From the NCBI GenBank assembly GCA_035772405.1, contig JAYKKM010000260.1:1-64000 (forward strand): a DNA stretch of 64,000 bases. The letters are read 5' to 3'. Below the pieces are notes generated by a model, which ran no database searches, was not told where the DNA came from, and saw nothing but the letters and a program-made list of their open reading frames with translations. The DNA is from Chrysogorgia sp. JL179-B06. Its lineage: Eukaryota; Cnidaria; Anthozoa; Scleralcyonacea; Chrysogorgiidae. This document shows, one piece after another, positions 24,341-37,191 of the stretch (positions are counted from its first letter, which is position 1; each line of letters begins with the position of its first letter). The translations under genes and the position numbers were made by a program.

Positions 24341-26520
24341 CTGTTAATAAAAACCCTAGGATTGGTACCATGTTAGTTAAGAAATGTCTTGAAGGCATTT
24401 TACCACCATTTCTAAAGAACTATTTTAATCTCAATGAATTTGTTCATTGCATACATGTAAGAGCATTATCTAATATCTATTGCCTTAATTGACAATACTA
24501 CATTTGTAGGATTTATACAACTTTCAAGTTATAATTAGTTTTTGTAACATATTGTACATATATATGAATATGTGTAATAAATTTATATTTGTAATAAATA
24601 ATAATTGTAATTTGTTAGGAAACAGGACCCGTCAAACCAGTGTTAGCATTGAACAGGCTATCCTGTATTTTTATTAGTATAATTAATAATGCCTAAACTT
24701 TTCCTAATCCCAGAATGTATATAGTACAACTCTCTCGGTTAAGTATTTCAAAATTTGTCTAAAGATTTCTGAACAATCAATGCAGACTATACAACTGACA
24801 AACAATATTAAACATGACATGGTTGTTTTATTGAAGATAAAATATTGTTCAGCGTACTGTACATTGTAGCACTGCCAAAATAGTGTGTAACAGGTCTCAA
24901 ACATTCAACGTTTCGAGCGAAAGCCCTTCGTCACTCAAGACAATCAAAGAGTTACTGTAATAAACGATATAAAAGTAGTGTCTAGTGAAGGCAGTGGCTA
25001 TTCGTACGGTAGCAGTATAAAGGCGGTAGGCTTTTATAATTCAACGAAATGCCAATCCTAATATATACCTAACCAAATTACCAACCCTAACCAAAAAACT
25101 ATGCTGAAAAGGCATATTAATGTATTAAAAATAATGTTTATCGAACTCGACCGGAAATCGCGGGTTGGGAACGAACGCCTTGTTATCTCCTATCTTACAA
25201 ATATATAGACACTTAAAAGTTAAAATAAAAGGGCCTTCGCTCAACACAGACTCACAGTGTACTATCCTTGAATACTGAGAATACTAATTTATTTACCTGT
25301 ATTCGTGTCCGAGAAAAGTATCCATATGCATAGATGAATATTTCAAAATAAAACTTGCTTGTCTCCACAGTTTCGGCATGAATTCAGTGTTTACTTTGTT
25401 CAAAAGTCACAACAAACATTACTACATCCGCTGATTTTGTTGCGGAATATGGCTTGTTGTGATGGTCTGGTGTTGCAGTATATATTATATGTCGCTCTCC
25501 TTTTTTCCGTAGTCTTTCGATCTTTTGCTCCTCGGTTTTGCTTTTGCCGCCTTCCCCTTCCGAACCTCTTTTTGTTTTCCTTGTTGTTTATCCATAGCAA
25601 TAAATTGTTTTCAAACTCACTTCGTTTCAATTTTGCATTATTCACCAGGCCAAATTTCCAATGCCGCGCATTGATGCATATAAATATACAAAATGCACCC
25701 CCCCGTGATAAGGGACTAAACGCCGGTCGATATTAGCACCCTCAGGCCTTCGGCCGGCGCTTCGCGCCGGGCAAGGGGACAATATACACATTTTTGGGCA
25801 ACGGATTTTGTGGGTATAGTATCAGAATTTCAGATATAAATGTGAAAATTCACTCTCGGGTAGGACCACCCTAGTAACGAGTTTAAATGATACAACCATA
25901 CGAAAAGGGGATGTAAAAAATATGTGGTGCATGCATATAAAGACAAGATGGATGGAAGAGTACATGTAAGTTATTTTCAATATTAAACAGCAACCACGAC
26001 TTTTAACTGTTATAATTATTGAAGTATGTACATAATTAAGAACTTCTACGGCAGTGAATCAGTTACAAAAATAAATTAATAATTCAAACAGTTCTTTAAA
26101 AGGAAACGCCGAACAATCGATCGAACATTAATGGCACACACACACGTTTTGTGGGAGAGGGGTTTGGGGTGAAGTACTCCAATTGTAAGATTGTGGTCAA
26201 ACATCATCCCATGCAATGCCCTAGTGGTAATAATCCCCAAGTAGGACATATCCTGCCAAAGGGGTAGCGACCCCGTAAGACATCGACCTGAACCAAGGGG
26301 TCATCATCCCCTGGGACAGTTCTTACGATTTGACTGATCATTATATTTACATAAAATAATCTGAGTCTATGGGGTTGGAGGTGACCATTGGGAGCACTTC
26401 ATCCCCATAAATACAGAATGTGTATTCCCCTGAAACGCAAAATGACAACATAGCGATTTTTGGACATGTAGAAGGAAAAACGTACAGGGTTAGTATTTCG
26501 AAACGTCGGTCAGCGTGGCT
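24341..26520. other. Gene-free stretch
   Basis: No recognisable gene. Near 24907-24940 lies gagcgaaagcccttcgtca, a word I associate with invertebrate retroelement ends. Around 25030-25120 short taaccctaacc-like words recur. At 25745-25769 two adjacent hairpins with TTCG at their tips are visible. The open frame at 25359-25736 has no known domain, and part of it is contradicted by an open frame on the other strand. Confidence 0.5.
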
Positions 26521-26529
26521 GATACACTT

Positions 26530-27240
26530 AGAGTGAATGTAGTTTTCTTTATATAGCGTTTGTTACAATCTGATGACCAACGTCCTAATGTCTTAATGAG
26601 TCAAGAAGGCAATTTTGCTGAAGCTCCAGTTGATAGCAGCACCACCAATGCAGTAGCTATGACCAGCATATTGTGAAGCATTGAAACCAGCCTGAGTAAG
26701 CAATTTCCACATCTCCAAGGTTAGTCTGTTTCATCAGATGTTTTCCTGAACAATAAATGAAGAGAGGACCCCTTGTGGGCAGTCGCTGGGGAATATATTG
26801 TTTCATGGCCGAAACGGACAAAGAGGGAATCAGTAGCTACCACGGTTACCATATGACCCATGTGAAAAGGGTCAGTCTTGGACTCTTTAATAGAAACAGT
26901 CATGAACGCTGGATTTCCTTTTCCTATCCCTGGTGAAAATATGATATCTGGTGTAAGATGTATATCTGGGTTGAATTTGTAATTGCATGTTAGCTCTCCA
27001 AGATGAAGAAAAGCAAAAAACGCTAAAGTCATAGCTGCCCATATCATAATTTGTTGTGGTTGGAATAGCAAGCATCATTTGAAAAAGTTGTAAATGATGG
27101 ATTGTAATCGGTAAGTGAATATTTTATTATTATATTGGATGAATATTTTATTATTTTGGCTAAGTATGCAACGAATTCTGTCAAGAGAGTTTCAGTGGCA
27201 GGCAGACAGTGTTCGATTGGTTTATGCTTGTACAAATTAA
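26530..27240 (-). pseudogene. DIRS-type tyrosine recombinase, substituted
   Basis: The minus strand shows LPATETLLTEFVAYLA (27170-27215), an N-terminal recombinase block, then LAFFAFLHLGELT (26985-27020) and further on GHSYCIGGA (26640-26665) and LGRWSSDCNKRYI (26540-26580). In this family the two catalytic arginines lie in L-R-L-G-E and H-S-x-R-I-G. Here they read His (27003-27005) and Cys (26650-26652), both explained by a CpG transition. The expected Tyr after SDC reads Asn (26562-26564). Frameshifts are also present. This is the last gene of the DIRS element, whose RT and gag lie immediately upstream. Confidence 0.85.
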
Positions 27241-27249
27241 TGAAGGTGA

Positions 27250-28460
27250 GAAAGCGTCTTTCACCTGCGCTCTAAGTAGTAGAAGCGACAGACAAGTTAA
27301 TATAGTGTTGAATGTCCTCATCCGATTATAAGCAGTATGCCTGGAATTGGATACGGACTGGTATCTGCTTGTGGTGCCAGAATCTGTGGAACTGAAAACG
27401 AGAAATAGAATCGGCTAACTCATTGCGTTTACCCGGTATGTGCGTTGCACGAATGTATATGTTATACTGCAACGTTCATTATGTCAAATGACGAAGAACG
27501 CTTGGTGTTAATGATGTTAACGACAGCTTCGTTATCACACATACATCTAATATGTTGGTCTCGAAGGAGGTCCCCCAGATCTGACATGCAACGAATATCG
27601 CGAAAAGTTCTTGCTATGCAATACTAATCACACGTTTTCCTAGCTGTTGGTGAGGTTCCCATTTTCCCTGGAACCACTTTGTACCAAATATACCACCATA
27701 ACCCCCAACGTTCCACAGGCGTTGGTGTGCAATTCTAAACTATCCGAATCGTGCCATGAAGACAACAACAAAAAGTTAGCACCATTCCAATTAAGAATAA
27801 ATCATTCCCAATCATACGCTGTAAGAAAGGTCAACCAGGTGGGACGACTTTACATGCGAAATTTAAAGTGCCAATAATAGATTGTAATTCTTTCAACGTA
27901 CATGACCGCTTATTTCGAAACTGTTCAAAAATGACCTGCATGCAGTGAATTTTGTCAACAGGAAGGTATATGCTTGCATTTTGATTGTATCTAAGATAAT
28001 GCCCACGAACTCCATGACCTGCGATGGACCTTGTGTTTTGGCAGGGGCTATAGGAATTTTGATGTTTTTGAAAGTGAGTAGCATGGCTGATACGCTTTGT
28101 TGTCAGATACTGTCATAAGGTGGAGAGGCTGCTTGGGGTCAATTAGAAGAAAATCATCGAGAAAAGGGCGTCCGAAAGTTGGTTGAAAATAAAAGGAGCG
28201 CTCGTAAGGCAAAACCTTATGGCTACGCCTCTGGAACGGGTATTAGTCGAAAAGCGTATTCAATATCAGTCTTAGCGAGAATACAGACAGCCCTGACCAA
28301 AACGCTTAATTCCTTCGATAGCATCATAAAATAGTGACCACTGGAGACTGAAATCCTCTTTTGAAATAGAGTAATTTATGCTGGCCATGCCCGATTTAGG
28401 AAACTAAAGGTGAAAAATTGTGTGGAATTTATTCGAATTATTTTTTGGTACTAAGCCAAT
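27250..28460 (-). pseudogene. DIRS-type reverse transcriptase and RNase H
   Basis: In minus-strand order: SISKEDFSLQWS (about 28340-28375), then TDIEYAFRLIPV (28240-28275), the polymerase box FLDDFLLIDP (28130-28160), GPSQVMEFVGIILDT (27985-28030), and an RNase H remnant with HIRCMCDNEAVVNII (27500-27545). This is the order and wording of DIRS/Ngaro-like RT-RNase H. About 100 bases between the IPV block and the DD box appear to be deleted, and stops are frequent. It lies between the gag-like frame and the recombinase, as expected. Confidence 0.82.
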
Positions 28461-28599
28461 TGGTGAAACCTGAAGATCAGGAAATGGGCAATCATCGAAG
28501 AAAAAACAAAATTTGGGTCTGGGTGCCCCGTAAATGCAGTTTCTAAGTTATATACAGAAATAGTTGTAGGAATAGATAACGTTTGTCCTTTAATGGAGG

Positions 28600-28960
28600 A
28601 TCAGTCATTGTCTGCAATGGGTTTGGTTTGAATGTAGGACAGAAACATCCATTGTGGGAACCATTGCTTCTGTTGCAGATGTGGTGGTATCGGTATGGCT
28701 GACCGGAACAGTCTCCCCATCTGTTAAACTCGTGGCAAAGACTGGCTCCACATTCGCACCCTGAGGAAGCCTGTTTGTGGAGGGGCCATAGTAAAAAATA
28801 GGGTACTCACGCTTTAACATATCATGCGATATGGTGAATATCATCAACCATAATTGCTGATCAAGGACGGACCAGTTGAGATATTGGTTGAAAGCAGCTT
28901 TCCGGCGAAATTTGTGATCATATATACACCATCCCTCGGTGTGTTTGGGCTGCATGGCGA
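28600..28960 (-). pseudogene. DIRS gag-like C-terminal fragment
   Basis: A 116-codon minus-strand frame contains LNWSVLDQQLWLMIF and a following acidic/aromatic segment. This resembles the portion of DIRS gag proteins next to their zinc knuckles. It is immediately 5' of the RT remnant in element orientation. No start or full Cys-His knuckle is visible, and a LINE fragment adjoins on the other side. Confidence 0.6.
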
Positions 28961-29239
28961 ATCAATCTCATATACTGAAGTAACTCTTGTGCCCGACTGG
29001 GAAACAGATGGGTCAAGTATAGTACAAGCGGTCGTCCACTGTTCGATATCAGTAATCTTAGAAGCTGGCTGGGACGATTTCTTAACTTTTATGACAGAGT
29101 TCTCGAGTCAAAATAACAGGCTCATCGTCAGTTACAATAGAAAAGTTCCTTGGTAGGAGTTTATGTAAATAAAAAAACTCCTGCACTGGATTTGTTTGAC
29201 GTAGGAAGCAGGAACATCGTGAAACTCATAGAACCATCA

Positions 29240-29900
29240 GGGACTTGTGTCATCCGTGCCTTTGTCTGTATTGTCACCAAAAAAGCGGCTAAACGCATTT
29301 ACTTGTTGAAGATCCTTAAGAACTATGGCGCGTCTAAAGACGATTTAAAGTCCTTTTATCGCGGTCTACCCTCGAGTATGGAGCTCAAGTGTGGCATGGA
29401 AACCTGACACAAGAACAATGCAACAATATCGAAAGGATCCAAAAACGAGTGCTTAGGATTATTTACCCTGGTCGCGAGTACAGTGAAGCCCTAAAAGAAT
29501 GTAAGCTGAAATCACTAAAAGAGCGAACAAATGACCTATGCATTGACCTCATTAGGAATATGGTACAGCCCGCACACAAATTGCATGGCCTACTACCTGA
29601 AAAACATTCAAACATAAACACGAGAGAGCAGAGCGAACAGTAGTAAAATTTATAACTTTTTTTGTAGAACAGAACGTTTGAAATGTAGTCCTTTAGTTTA
29701 TTCAATCAATAGATACAATGAAAGTATTGATTCATAGTTTTGGAAAAAATAATTTTGGTATAACCTTTTTAGAATTAGTGTTTTTAGTCCTTATTTCTAT
29801 TATTTATAAACATGTAAACACAATAATTTAGCTGTAATTTTTGCTATTGAAATGGGATTAATAAACCATTACCATTACCATTGTCAAGGATGACTGGGGA
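29240..29900 (+). pseudogene. LINE pol C-terminal fragment with 3' tail
   Basis: The plus strand carries AKRIYLLKILKNYGAS (29290-29335) and, in a second frame at 29389-29643, NIERIQKRVLRIIYPG followed by LKSLKERTNDLCIDL. These are the end of a CR1/L2-like pol. The 3' end carries short repeats of accatt (29866-29883), a typical LINE tail. A single frameshift near 29385 divides the coding remnant. The insertion is 5' truncated. Confidence 0.85.
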
Positions 29901-30510
29901 AACTGCGGTGGTATCTTATGGTTGTAGGAAAAATAACTCAAAGGTAACTAGTACTACATATGTTATATACGTTTCTTACTGTTTTAGCCAATTTATGTGC
30001 TGATATATAAATTAAAGTTAATGAGACAACGTTCACTACAAGCTGTGCTAAAACCTTGAACAGGAAGGTTTGGCCAAGGTGTTACTCCCACTTATCAACA
30101 AACGATATATATGCCAGATAGTTCCAGTGCACATGAAAAACAAGTGATATGGCACTTGCTAACCAATTAGAACATTACTTCTCTCTTAGGAGGGAAAAGT
30201 AACCAATTACAATTTGCGCAAGAGTCACATAAACCCTCCTGCACTGTTAAACGAGTTGCAGTTGGCACAAATTCAATATATCATTACTCAAAGCATAGAA
30301 CAATCTGTGAACGAGATAGTGACCAATACAGCCTGTGCTGCTGGTATGCTGTTATGCATACTGTGCTAAGAGAAGTTTGCTATTATACTCGTTACATTAT
30401 AAATTATATATAGGAACAATACGTTTTTGACATCTTTCTTTCTTAGATCTTTCGTTGCAAATTAACGTTAATGTTAAAATATCACAAGGTAAAGAGAGAC
30501 TACTAGAACA
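29901..30510. other. Gene-free stretch
   Basis: AT-rich, with no recognised coding or RNA feature. The bases just after the LINE tail (29886-29915) resemble 9398-9430 beyond the other LINE tail (ggggaaac, tggtggtatc), so both tails may share a 3' unit. Confidence 0.45.
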
Positions 30511-30513
30511 TAA

Positions 30514-30760
30514 TTATGGACAATGCTTACTATAAAATTCATCAAACAACTCTTCTGGCGCGAATGTCGTCGCTAGACCAAATTCGATAAGCTTGATGGT
30601 GTCCTCATTTAAGTCGTAAATTTTAACGTCACGGTGAGCAATCCCTTTCTTTTCCATTTTCCTTAATACTTTGACCAGCTTTTTTATGATTTTTCTTGAT
30701 TGTTCTTCTCTCAACGGGTAGGGGCTTTGTTTTTCAAGTCACACAAGTCTTAGCAGTTTA
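30514..30760 (-). pseudogene. Serine/threonine-kinase-like fragment
   Basis: The minus-strand frame reads PLREEQSRKIIKKLVKVL, then GIAHRDVKIYDLNEDTIK and LIEFGLAT. This is the helix before the catalytic loop, the HRD loop and the DFG position of a protein kinase. The usual K-P-E-N after HRD is degraded, and DFG reads EFG, so it could not work as a normal kinase. No other kinase subdomains lie on either side. It is not the family of the kinase at 20-22 kb, whose loop reads HNDIKGDN. Confidence 0.7.
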
Positions 30761-31436
30761 TTGGTCTTCCATTATCACAAAAAAACTTTTTATCGTCCAC
30801 TTGAAGATAGCAAATAAATTTTGATGTTTTTGATATTATTCAGCTGCTTATGTAAGTGGACTTCAGCTGGAACAAGACCAAGTTCTTTATCCTGAATTAA
30901 GAGAGAAGGAAGAGATAATTCTTGCTAGGCTGTTTATATGGAATGTGGGCCTGGGGCAAGTAAGCGAGACGGGACGTTTTTCATGCCAAGATTATTTAAG
31001 AAATATTTTTAGGGTCATAGGAAATGATGTCCCTCTGCAAAAATATGTTTCCCGGGACAAATTTCCTAAGAAATATCCCCCCTGGTAATTTGTCTAAGTA
31101 TGGAAACATCTTTATTTCACTCATAACATATATATATATGACAAAAGATAAACGTCGATTTTACCTAAAAAAATTCTTCAACTTCGTCGTAAAGTTACGG
31201 AAATTGAAAATATAGTAGGATTATTTGGAAATAGAAAACATTTTACGTGTTTCCATCGTGTTATAGAAGCACTGGGAGTTTGGGAAAACGAAAAACGTTC
31301 CTTTCTAGTTTCTTAATTTCCACTGCCAGGGCCTTATTAGATAACGGCAGACGATTTTATGCAGCATAGTGATGGTACTCTGGGCCCTTAATTTTGTTAT
31401 GGAGTACGGTAGATTATTTGCCCCAGAGTGTGTATG
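30761..31436. other. Gene-free stretch
   Basis: No supported gene. The frame at 31024-31215 has no domain and is composition-driven. Confidence 0.5.
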
Positions 31437-31693
31437 CATGGCCGTAGTAGGGGGTGGGGGCCCCCGGATCCCCCAAATAATTTGCTCTGGCGATTTCTTG
31501 CCAGTTTAGATCCATATAAATGGAAATTACTGGAAATTCCATATTGCTGGAAATTACTCTAAGAAGTCAGGAAATCCTATTTCAGTGATCCTAATTTCAA
31601 AATTTTTCATGGGGCATGCCCCTGGATCCCGCCAGCAGTGCAGTCCAGTCCCATTACCGGCCTCCCAATCGACTTTCTTTTGCTACGGCCCTG
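31437..31693. mobile_element. Possible short hAT-like MITE
   Basis: It begins CATGGCCGTAGTA and ends with the approximate complement of CAGGGCCGTAGCA, with G/C runs next to the left end. The flanking 8-mers do not match well, so the target duplication is lost or the ends are misjudged. Confidence 0.5.
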
Positions 31694-32029
31694 ATTTATA
31701 GGACCTATATCAGATGAGGTTATGTTGGGCATTTTAGTTGGGTATCTTTTTGCAGGTTTTCATCTACAAATCAAGTTCTAGTGCTCTATAAGATCCTTAA
31801 AATGGGATAGGAAACACTGAACAACTAAGCACAGACTATAACCTTGTATCATCATATACATTAAAGAATGTTTTATTTTACTGGCGCAGCTACACCCTCG
31901 ATCTTAACAAAAATGGAAGCTAAGTATGTAATTAGGAAATATTCGTTTGTTTGTAAGCTGTATTTACCGTTGCTCGCTCGGTCCAAACTAAAAAACTTTA
32001 GTCCAATATTTCACTGTCTTGTGGCCACT

Positions 32030-32430
32030 GTTCAGGGTTTGCATTCCATTCTGGTCCATACCACCACAAGTCTCTATGCCCTGCTTGCTAGATCTGCTGG
32101 ATTAATTTCAGTAGGGTCATGCCAGCTCCATGATTACTCTGGCTATTCTTGTATTTTCTGGATGCGATTTTCAACAAATTGCATGTATTTTCCACCACTA
32201 TTTTATCAAGCCACTCGTGAACCCCATCGATGGGAAAGCCTCAACGCATCTTTGACCGGCGTTAGCCAGTACATTGGTCACCATGTGTGCTGACTCCAGC
32301 TCCAACCATGGGATTGTTAGACCATGCTTTGCTAACCTGGTCTTCGCAGCCAAAGGCGTTGCGAGACTCCTTCCACTGCTACTACAAACACCATTACTCC
32401 CGTCGCCACAGGCATGCATCACTAAATCCG
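32030..32430 (-). pseudogene. BEL/Pao pol RNase H region fragment (copy B)
   Basis: The minus-strand frame at 32198-32422 contains TPLAAKTRLAKHGLTIP and LELESAHMVTNVLA. Another frame at 32060-32190 contains YMQFVENRIQKIQE and PTEINPADLAS. The order of PRLEL-like, F-V-x-N-R and N-P-A-D-L blocks is that of BEL/Pao RNase H running towards integrase. Stops and frameshifts interrupt it. Copy A has lost most of this part but keeps sequence further downstream. Confidence 0.8.
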
Positions 32431-35266
32431 TGTAAATGTATGGCTTGGATGGGCTTGTCTGTGTCCAGCTAAGGGTCTGGAGATGTTCACACTTTTATGT
32501 AGGAAATCTTCAACTACATACATTTATATTCAAACATCCCAGTTTCTCCATTCGCAAACACACCACCGCCCTTCGACTCCATTTTCACCTACACATTGTC
32601 CATATCAATCATCAGTGTTATCCACATGATATAATTATTGTGGTAACCATTATGCTCAAATGTTTGCCCACTATTTACAAAATCCAACACCAATGTAGGT
32701 CTCATAGTTCTAGATGCGTATATAGGCGAATGAGACAACTGCAACCGGCCTTGGAGATTTCCTTTTAATAACAAAGATTCTAAAAAGATTACATAGATTA
32801 TATTTACATGGTTTGAATACATTCCGATCATATTTCCAAAAGGATAAAACAAGGCAATACAATTAAATCAACATAAATCGCTAGAATATATGGTCACTGA
32901 CTGAGTTAAATCACAAATCAAACGTGACGCTATACGATACGAAACTATAACAATTAAAATGTGGTACCTGAAGGGTGGATCTCTACACAGTCACGTAACT
33001 GGTTCTTTTTCTCTGTGGTTATACTACACACGAAACTAGGAACTGAGATACTAACTCAAGCTCGTATTACATCGTTCACTGTTTACGAGTGTCACGTTAA
33101 TAATTAATGTAATAAATGTCAAACACAAAATTAAGTTCAAAATAAGGCTAATGCTATACACTCTGAGTGTCTAATACATCATTACCCACCCATATATTAC
33201 ACAAAATCTCACTATTCACATTCGCTATCTACTCCTACTGTTGGTGCACGCCATATACTTGTACTTCACATATTTCGTATCCAAAATCAGAACACGTTTT
33301 TAAGTGTCAAATTTACGTCATCCAACTCAGAGCCCCATGCCGTTGTCACGGTCTCAGCTATCCCCCAGTCTGAGTTATCCCCTAGGACCAACTGCGCATG
33401 CGTCCATGTGCGCCGGATGACTGAGCCTGCGGTAGAGCTGGTCTGAATGTTCCCCCAGTCTGAGTTATCCCCTGCTTTTCAGCATTAATATTGTCGTGAA
33501 AAATACGTATAATCATGGACACCATACTTTTACCACGTTCTTTTAAACATTTGGTTGCAAGGTAATCAATATCATAAGTATAAATATTAAAAGTCTGATT
33601 ATTACGAATGGCAATACCATGCATGTATTTAATAACTGAGAAACTCATGTAAATAATAGTTAGCACTATATATTACTAACGAAAGTTTCGTCTCATAATC
33701 TCATTCTCTGGCAAAACTGGAAATTTCTTCAAAGCATCGAAGACTATAGATATGTAGTTTTAACCCTTTTTTAGCATTGTGCTAATTTTTTTTTGCGAAT
33801 GCAACGGAGCCAGCTCTGTGACATCACTGGTCGTTGTGTATGTTCAGTGTTTTGGTTTCATAAACATTGTATTTGTAAATATTAAAATAGTGGCAAATCA
33901 AATAAAACATTTAACTATATAATTTCACCAACATTACAATCTTTCAAAGTTTTAATTAGTGGTTTACTAGGGAATATACAGTAAAATATTCCTGGGCGTT
34001 CGCACCCCACAATGTCTGCTTAAGGAGGCTAGCTAGACACTCATTACTAGTGTAAAAATATATATCATGAAACCAACCAAATTTAACGTAATAATAATAA
34101 AATATTGTTTTCACCACTAGAAGATAAATTTTCAACCACCACTGTGCAATACAATTAAAGTTATATATATATTATATTTCAGTCATTTGACAAAACTATG
34201 TACAAAATTAACAAGACTATTTTACAAAATTATTTACTTTAAGACCTCCTGCATGATAAAGGGTTAAGAAACTATCTTAGTTGGTTATCCCTTTAACTGG
34301 CTGAGAGACAATTTTTAACAAAACTATGTACAAAATTTTTTACAAAATTAACATAACAAGACTATCTTACAAAATACAAAAGCTTTTAGAGTACAGTTGA
34401 GGAATTTTCCTCACAATTTAACCACTGAGCTTCACTCTCATTATCGACACTTTTTACAAGTAAAAGTAGTTTTAGCAGTCACTTTTTTGGGCACTTTGTC
34501 ACAGGATCGATGAAACCAACCTTTACATTTAAAACATTCAACCATGAATACACAGTCATCATACGGTAATCTGCAATGGCAAAATAACTCCACATCTTCT
34601 TCTACCCCACTTCTCACACGTCTTGATAATGAGGTCACAGGAAAAGGGGCTATTTCCTCACAATCAAAACATAAAGCCAAGTGCTCCCTAATGACACTTT
34701 GATCAAAAGCCTGTTTGCTTGGATCTCCACCATTGCAAAGGCAAACAGCTGAGACAATGGCAAAAAGACCACAGTCATAACCACCTTTTTGTTTATTCAC
34801 ATCTACCCACTCAATTTTCATGTACTGTTCATTTGTGTTCAGCAACATTGCTAAAGAAGTTAAGAACTTCTGTCCACCAAACTTTGGAATTCCTCGGTAG
34901 AGGGAGTCATACACTTTAACATGATTAATATCACAGCCAATGTTACTCACTGTTATCCAGTGATTTCCATCGGTATTGAGTACCTGCACAAAATTTGCAA
35001 GCCCTCTCCGTACTTTAGGGGTTTTTCCTTCGAATACTAGCACTGAATGTAAACCATTGGTGCCTGGGTATTGCTTCTTTAGTAGCCACTGTGCATGATC
35101 GACATGCTCATCGGTAAGCCACAAATTTCCCCTGAGGATTCCCATTACCAATTTTCCAACATCGCCTTTTGAAGTGGCATATAGGTACTCAGGTCTACTT
35201 TTTGGTTTCTTCTTACTACCAATATTAATATCATTACCATTCCCAACTTTATGCCTATTACCACCA

Positions 35267-35757
35267 TCACCCTGCACATGACCATCATTACCACCATCAT
35301 CCTGAACAAGACCATCATTACCACCATCATCCTGAAAACAACCATCCTGAACAAAACCACCATCCTGAACACCACCACCATCCTGAACAAAACCATCCTG
35401 AACACCACCAACATCCTGAACAAAACCATCATCCTGAACACCACCAACATCCTGAACAAAACCATCATCCTGAACAAAACCATCATCCTGAACACCACCA
35501 TCATCCTGAACAAAACCACCATCCTGAACACCACCATCATCCTGAACAAAACCATCATCCTGAACACCACCATCATCTTGAACACCACCATCATCTGGAA
35601 CAAAACCAACCATCATCCTGAACACCACCATCATCCTGAACAAAACCACCATCCTGAACAAAACCACCATCCTGAACACCACCATCATCTTGAACAAAAC
35701 CATCATGCTGAACACCGCCATCATCCTGAGCACCATCCTGAACACCATCCTGAACAT
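35267..35757 (-). repeat. VQDDG-encoding minisatellite in the Ginger1 gene
   Basis: About 490 bases of 15- and 18-bp units of the type accatcatcctgaacaaa, read on the minus strand as VQDG[G/F] and VQDDG[G/F]. Because units are multiples of three, the other frames and the opposite strand also stay open here; those frames are not genes. One unit at about 35601-35610 has four extra bases, which shifts the frame between the integrase side and the protease side. Confidence 0.9.
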
Positions 35758-37191
35758 TACTATGAAGCTCACTTGTTATATAAGGACGTAGCTGGTCATA
35801 TGGGACTTTGTTCTTCAAAGGTTTGGCATTGTCCTTCAAAGAAATAAGGCTCACCCTTTGGTTGGAATCAATTTCAGTCACCCTTAAAAATACACCACAA
35901 AATTCAGTTAGCTGTTCAAAGACCAGAATGAAATTATTCACACAATTTACAATTCACAATAGTGACATAATTTACTAGGCTGTTGCGGTACATTGATAAT
36001 TATACAATGACGTGAATTCTACGTGCATTTTCATTGGTTATTGACTGTTATCTATTAAATTATCTGGTCAGATTGTCGCATCACAGAGGGCTCAGTTAAA
36101 GCCAGACCAAGCAAACTTGTAAATAGTATATATTTTGTAATAGCTTATAACTATATGTTTTTCCAGTATCGCTATTCAATTTTTTCAATACCACAAGAGC
36201 CTGTCAGCCTACAATCTACACCCAGAGGTACTCTATACATACCTGTAAGGTCCTATCCATAATGGCTCCATTTTCCCTCCTTTTCGAGCAAGGTTTTTCA
36301 TCTGCTTCTTATAAACAGTATCTCCAACATTAATTTTAAATGTTTTTACTCCCTTTCCTTTTCTTTTGGCATATTGCTTTTTTTGTTTTTGTTGAGCAAG
36401 TTTGATATTGTTAAGAACCTACATTGTATTAATAAATATTGAAAGTAATTAATCATTGTATGAATTTATCAGCTTTAGAAGAACCTCTTGGCCAGACAAA
36501 AGTTCCACAAAATGTAGCAATAAATAATACCTGTTGGTGCGTTTCTTTCACACAAGAAGCCCTATCTGAAACCAATTTATCTACCAGCTCATCAGGCTCC
36601 TCTGGGAGAGAAGAACTGTCTTGTACCACAATGATCTAATAGATAAGTCATAACAAGTAACATTAAAATTAATAATACTCTAGGGGAATAAGAATACTGG
36701 TACTACTGTATTTCCTTGATTAAGCCCCCCAGCCACCTTTTCACTTTTATCAGTTCTTTAAATGTGATCATGAAAGTCAGAAAGTCTTGCCAATGAAATC
36801 TGCACGAATTAAGCTGCAACAGAATAACCCCAATCCTGACACAAATCATAAAATTGAAATCATTACCTCTGCAGGAGACCTTGGATTTCTACCAAACATA
36901 AAAAAAAATGGTGTAAACTTTGTTGTGCTCTGTTTTTGTGTCCTAATGGAGTATGCCACTTCTTCCAAAAATTCACACCAATCATCTTGCTTTTCATTAA
37001 TTAATTTTGAAAGCCGTGCTTTTAAGGTTTGATTTGTCCTTTCATCAAGACCGTTTGTTTGGGGGTGGTAGGCACTTGTAACAGATCTTTTTATCCCAAG
37101 TTCCTTACAAAGAGCATCATTTATTTTTGCCACAAACTCTCTTCCCTGATCAGATAATAACCTTGCTGGAGCACCCCATCTAAAGAAAACA

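Noticed and set aside
35251..35847. 198-codon plus-strand frame rich in Thr, Ile, His and Asn
   Set aside because: It is a shadow of the VQDDG minisatellite, whose units are multiples of three and stay open in several frames.
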